A DNA stretch of 35,884 nucleotides, taken from assembly GCF_900115135.1 (NCBI RefSeq), contig NZ_FOVK01000017.1, positions 1 through 35,884 on the forward strand, in the 5' to 3' direction. The notes under the pieces were generated by a model. The model was not told where the DNA came from. It was given only the letters and a program-made list of their open reading frames with translations, and did not search any database. Below are positions 35,654 through 35,884 of the stretch, piece after piece. Origin of the DNA: Proteiniclasticum ruminis (GTDB lineage: Bacteria > Bacillota > Clostridia > Clostridiales > Clostridiaceae). A program made the translations under genes and the position numbers. Numbering within the stretch: position 1 is the stretch's first letter; every line of letters starts with the position of its first letter.

Positions 35654-35696
35654 CACTTTCTGAAAAGAAAGTGCGAACTTCATGAAAATGGAGTTC
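35654..35696 (+). other. pre-16S leader hairpins
   Basis: Two adjacent small hairpins are seen: CACTTTC/GAAAGTG (35654-35673) and GAACTTCAT/ATGGAGTTC with one mismatch (35675-35696). They probably belong to the precursor removed during 16S maturation. Confidence 0.5.
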
Positions 35697-35732
35697 AGAA
35701 GCTAGTGTAATGAATAGCTAGTTCAAACTTTT

Positions 35733-35884
<152 letters not shown>

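Larger units (their letters stand above)
35304..35732 (+). other. rRNA operon upstream and leader region
   Basis: This gap of about 430 nt has no credible gene. It is A/T-rich near its start, with an AATTAG-TTCG-CTAATT hairpin near 35355, then the likely promoter zone (35480-35545), a boxA-like site, two short hairpins and the 16S 5' end. The A/T-rich part before the promoter zone could act as an upstream element. Confidence 0.7.

Overview
The window is the replication-origin region of a low- to mid-GC Firmicute, most likely an anaerobe of class Clostridia (Eubacteriales). The evidence is gene order plus family content: rpmH-rnpA-yidD-yidC-jag, mnmE-mnmG-rsmG-parA-parB-DUF4446, rpsF-ssb-rpsR, DUF2232-gdpP-rplI-lonC-dnaB and dnaA-dnaN-yaaA-recF-remB-gyrB-gyrA, with purine-rich Shine-Dalgarno sites and frequent TTG starts. 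A LonC-type protease and DUF370/RemB point to a sporulating or formerly sporulating lineage. I cannot name the genus from sequence alone.

Layout. Positions 1-336 hold a minus-strand tRNA array (Glu-Val-Asp-Glu, the last copy cut by the window edge) behind a consensus promoter. Positions 459-5819 hold small unlinked units: a CoA-binding protein, a BaiN/HI0933-family flavoprotein, an esterase, purA, pgsA and a NUDIX hydrolase, most separated by strong hairpin terminators. Positions 5897-12677 are one operon, DUF2232-gdpP-rplI-lonC-dnaB, with a promoter at one end and a terminator at the other. Positions 12731-13868 are the rpsF-ssb-rpsR operon with a probable S6:S18 autoregulatory leader. Positions 13872-16824 hold a divergent pair: DUF951 and DUF3343 leftward, and a cysteine-desulfurase-like enzyme with an AI-2E-family permease rightward. 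Positions 16817-23393 are the mnmE-mnmG-rsmG-parA-parB-DUF4446 transcription unit with a parS cluster between rsmG and parA. Positions 23459-25800 are the rpmH-rnpA-yidD-yidC-jag operon.

Origin. DnaA boxes flank dnaA on both sides (25846-26168 and 27590-27755). The dnaA-dnaN gap carries a Bacillus-like basal unwinding element: a perfect DnaA box, a GC cluster, six DnaA-trio triplets and an AT-rich stretch. Rightward of it run dnaN, yaaA, recF, remB, gyrB and gyrA, then a terminator and the leader and 5' end of a 16S rRNA gene that leaves the window. Nearly all genes point away from the origin; the exceptions on the left arm are the flavoprotein, pgsA and the desulfurase/permease pair.

The genes form a coherent core: initiation (DnaA), clamp (DnaN), repair loading (RecF), supercoiling (GyrAB), helicase (DnaB), SSB, segregation (ParAB-parS), wobble-uridine tRNA modification (MnmEG), 16S methylation (RsmG), membrane insertion (YidC/YidD) and c-di-AMP turnover (GdpP). 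I found no mobile element, CRISPR array or phage gene, and no clearly undescribed multi-gene system. The most interesting signals are regulatory: the DnaA-trio site, the phased parS cluster, the S6:S18 leader, the perfect hairpin before recF and the Se/S-type DUF3343-desulfurase pair.
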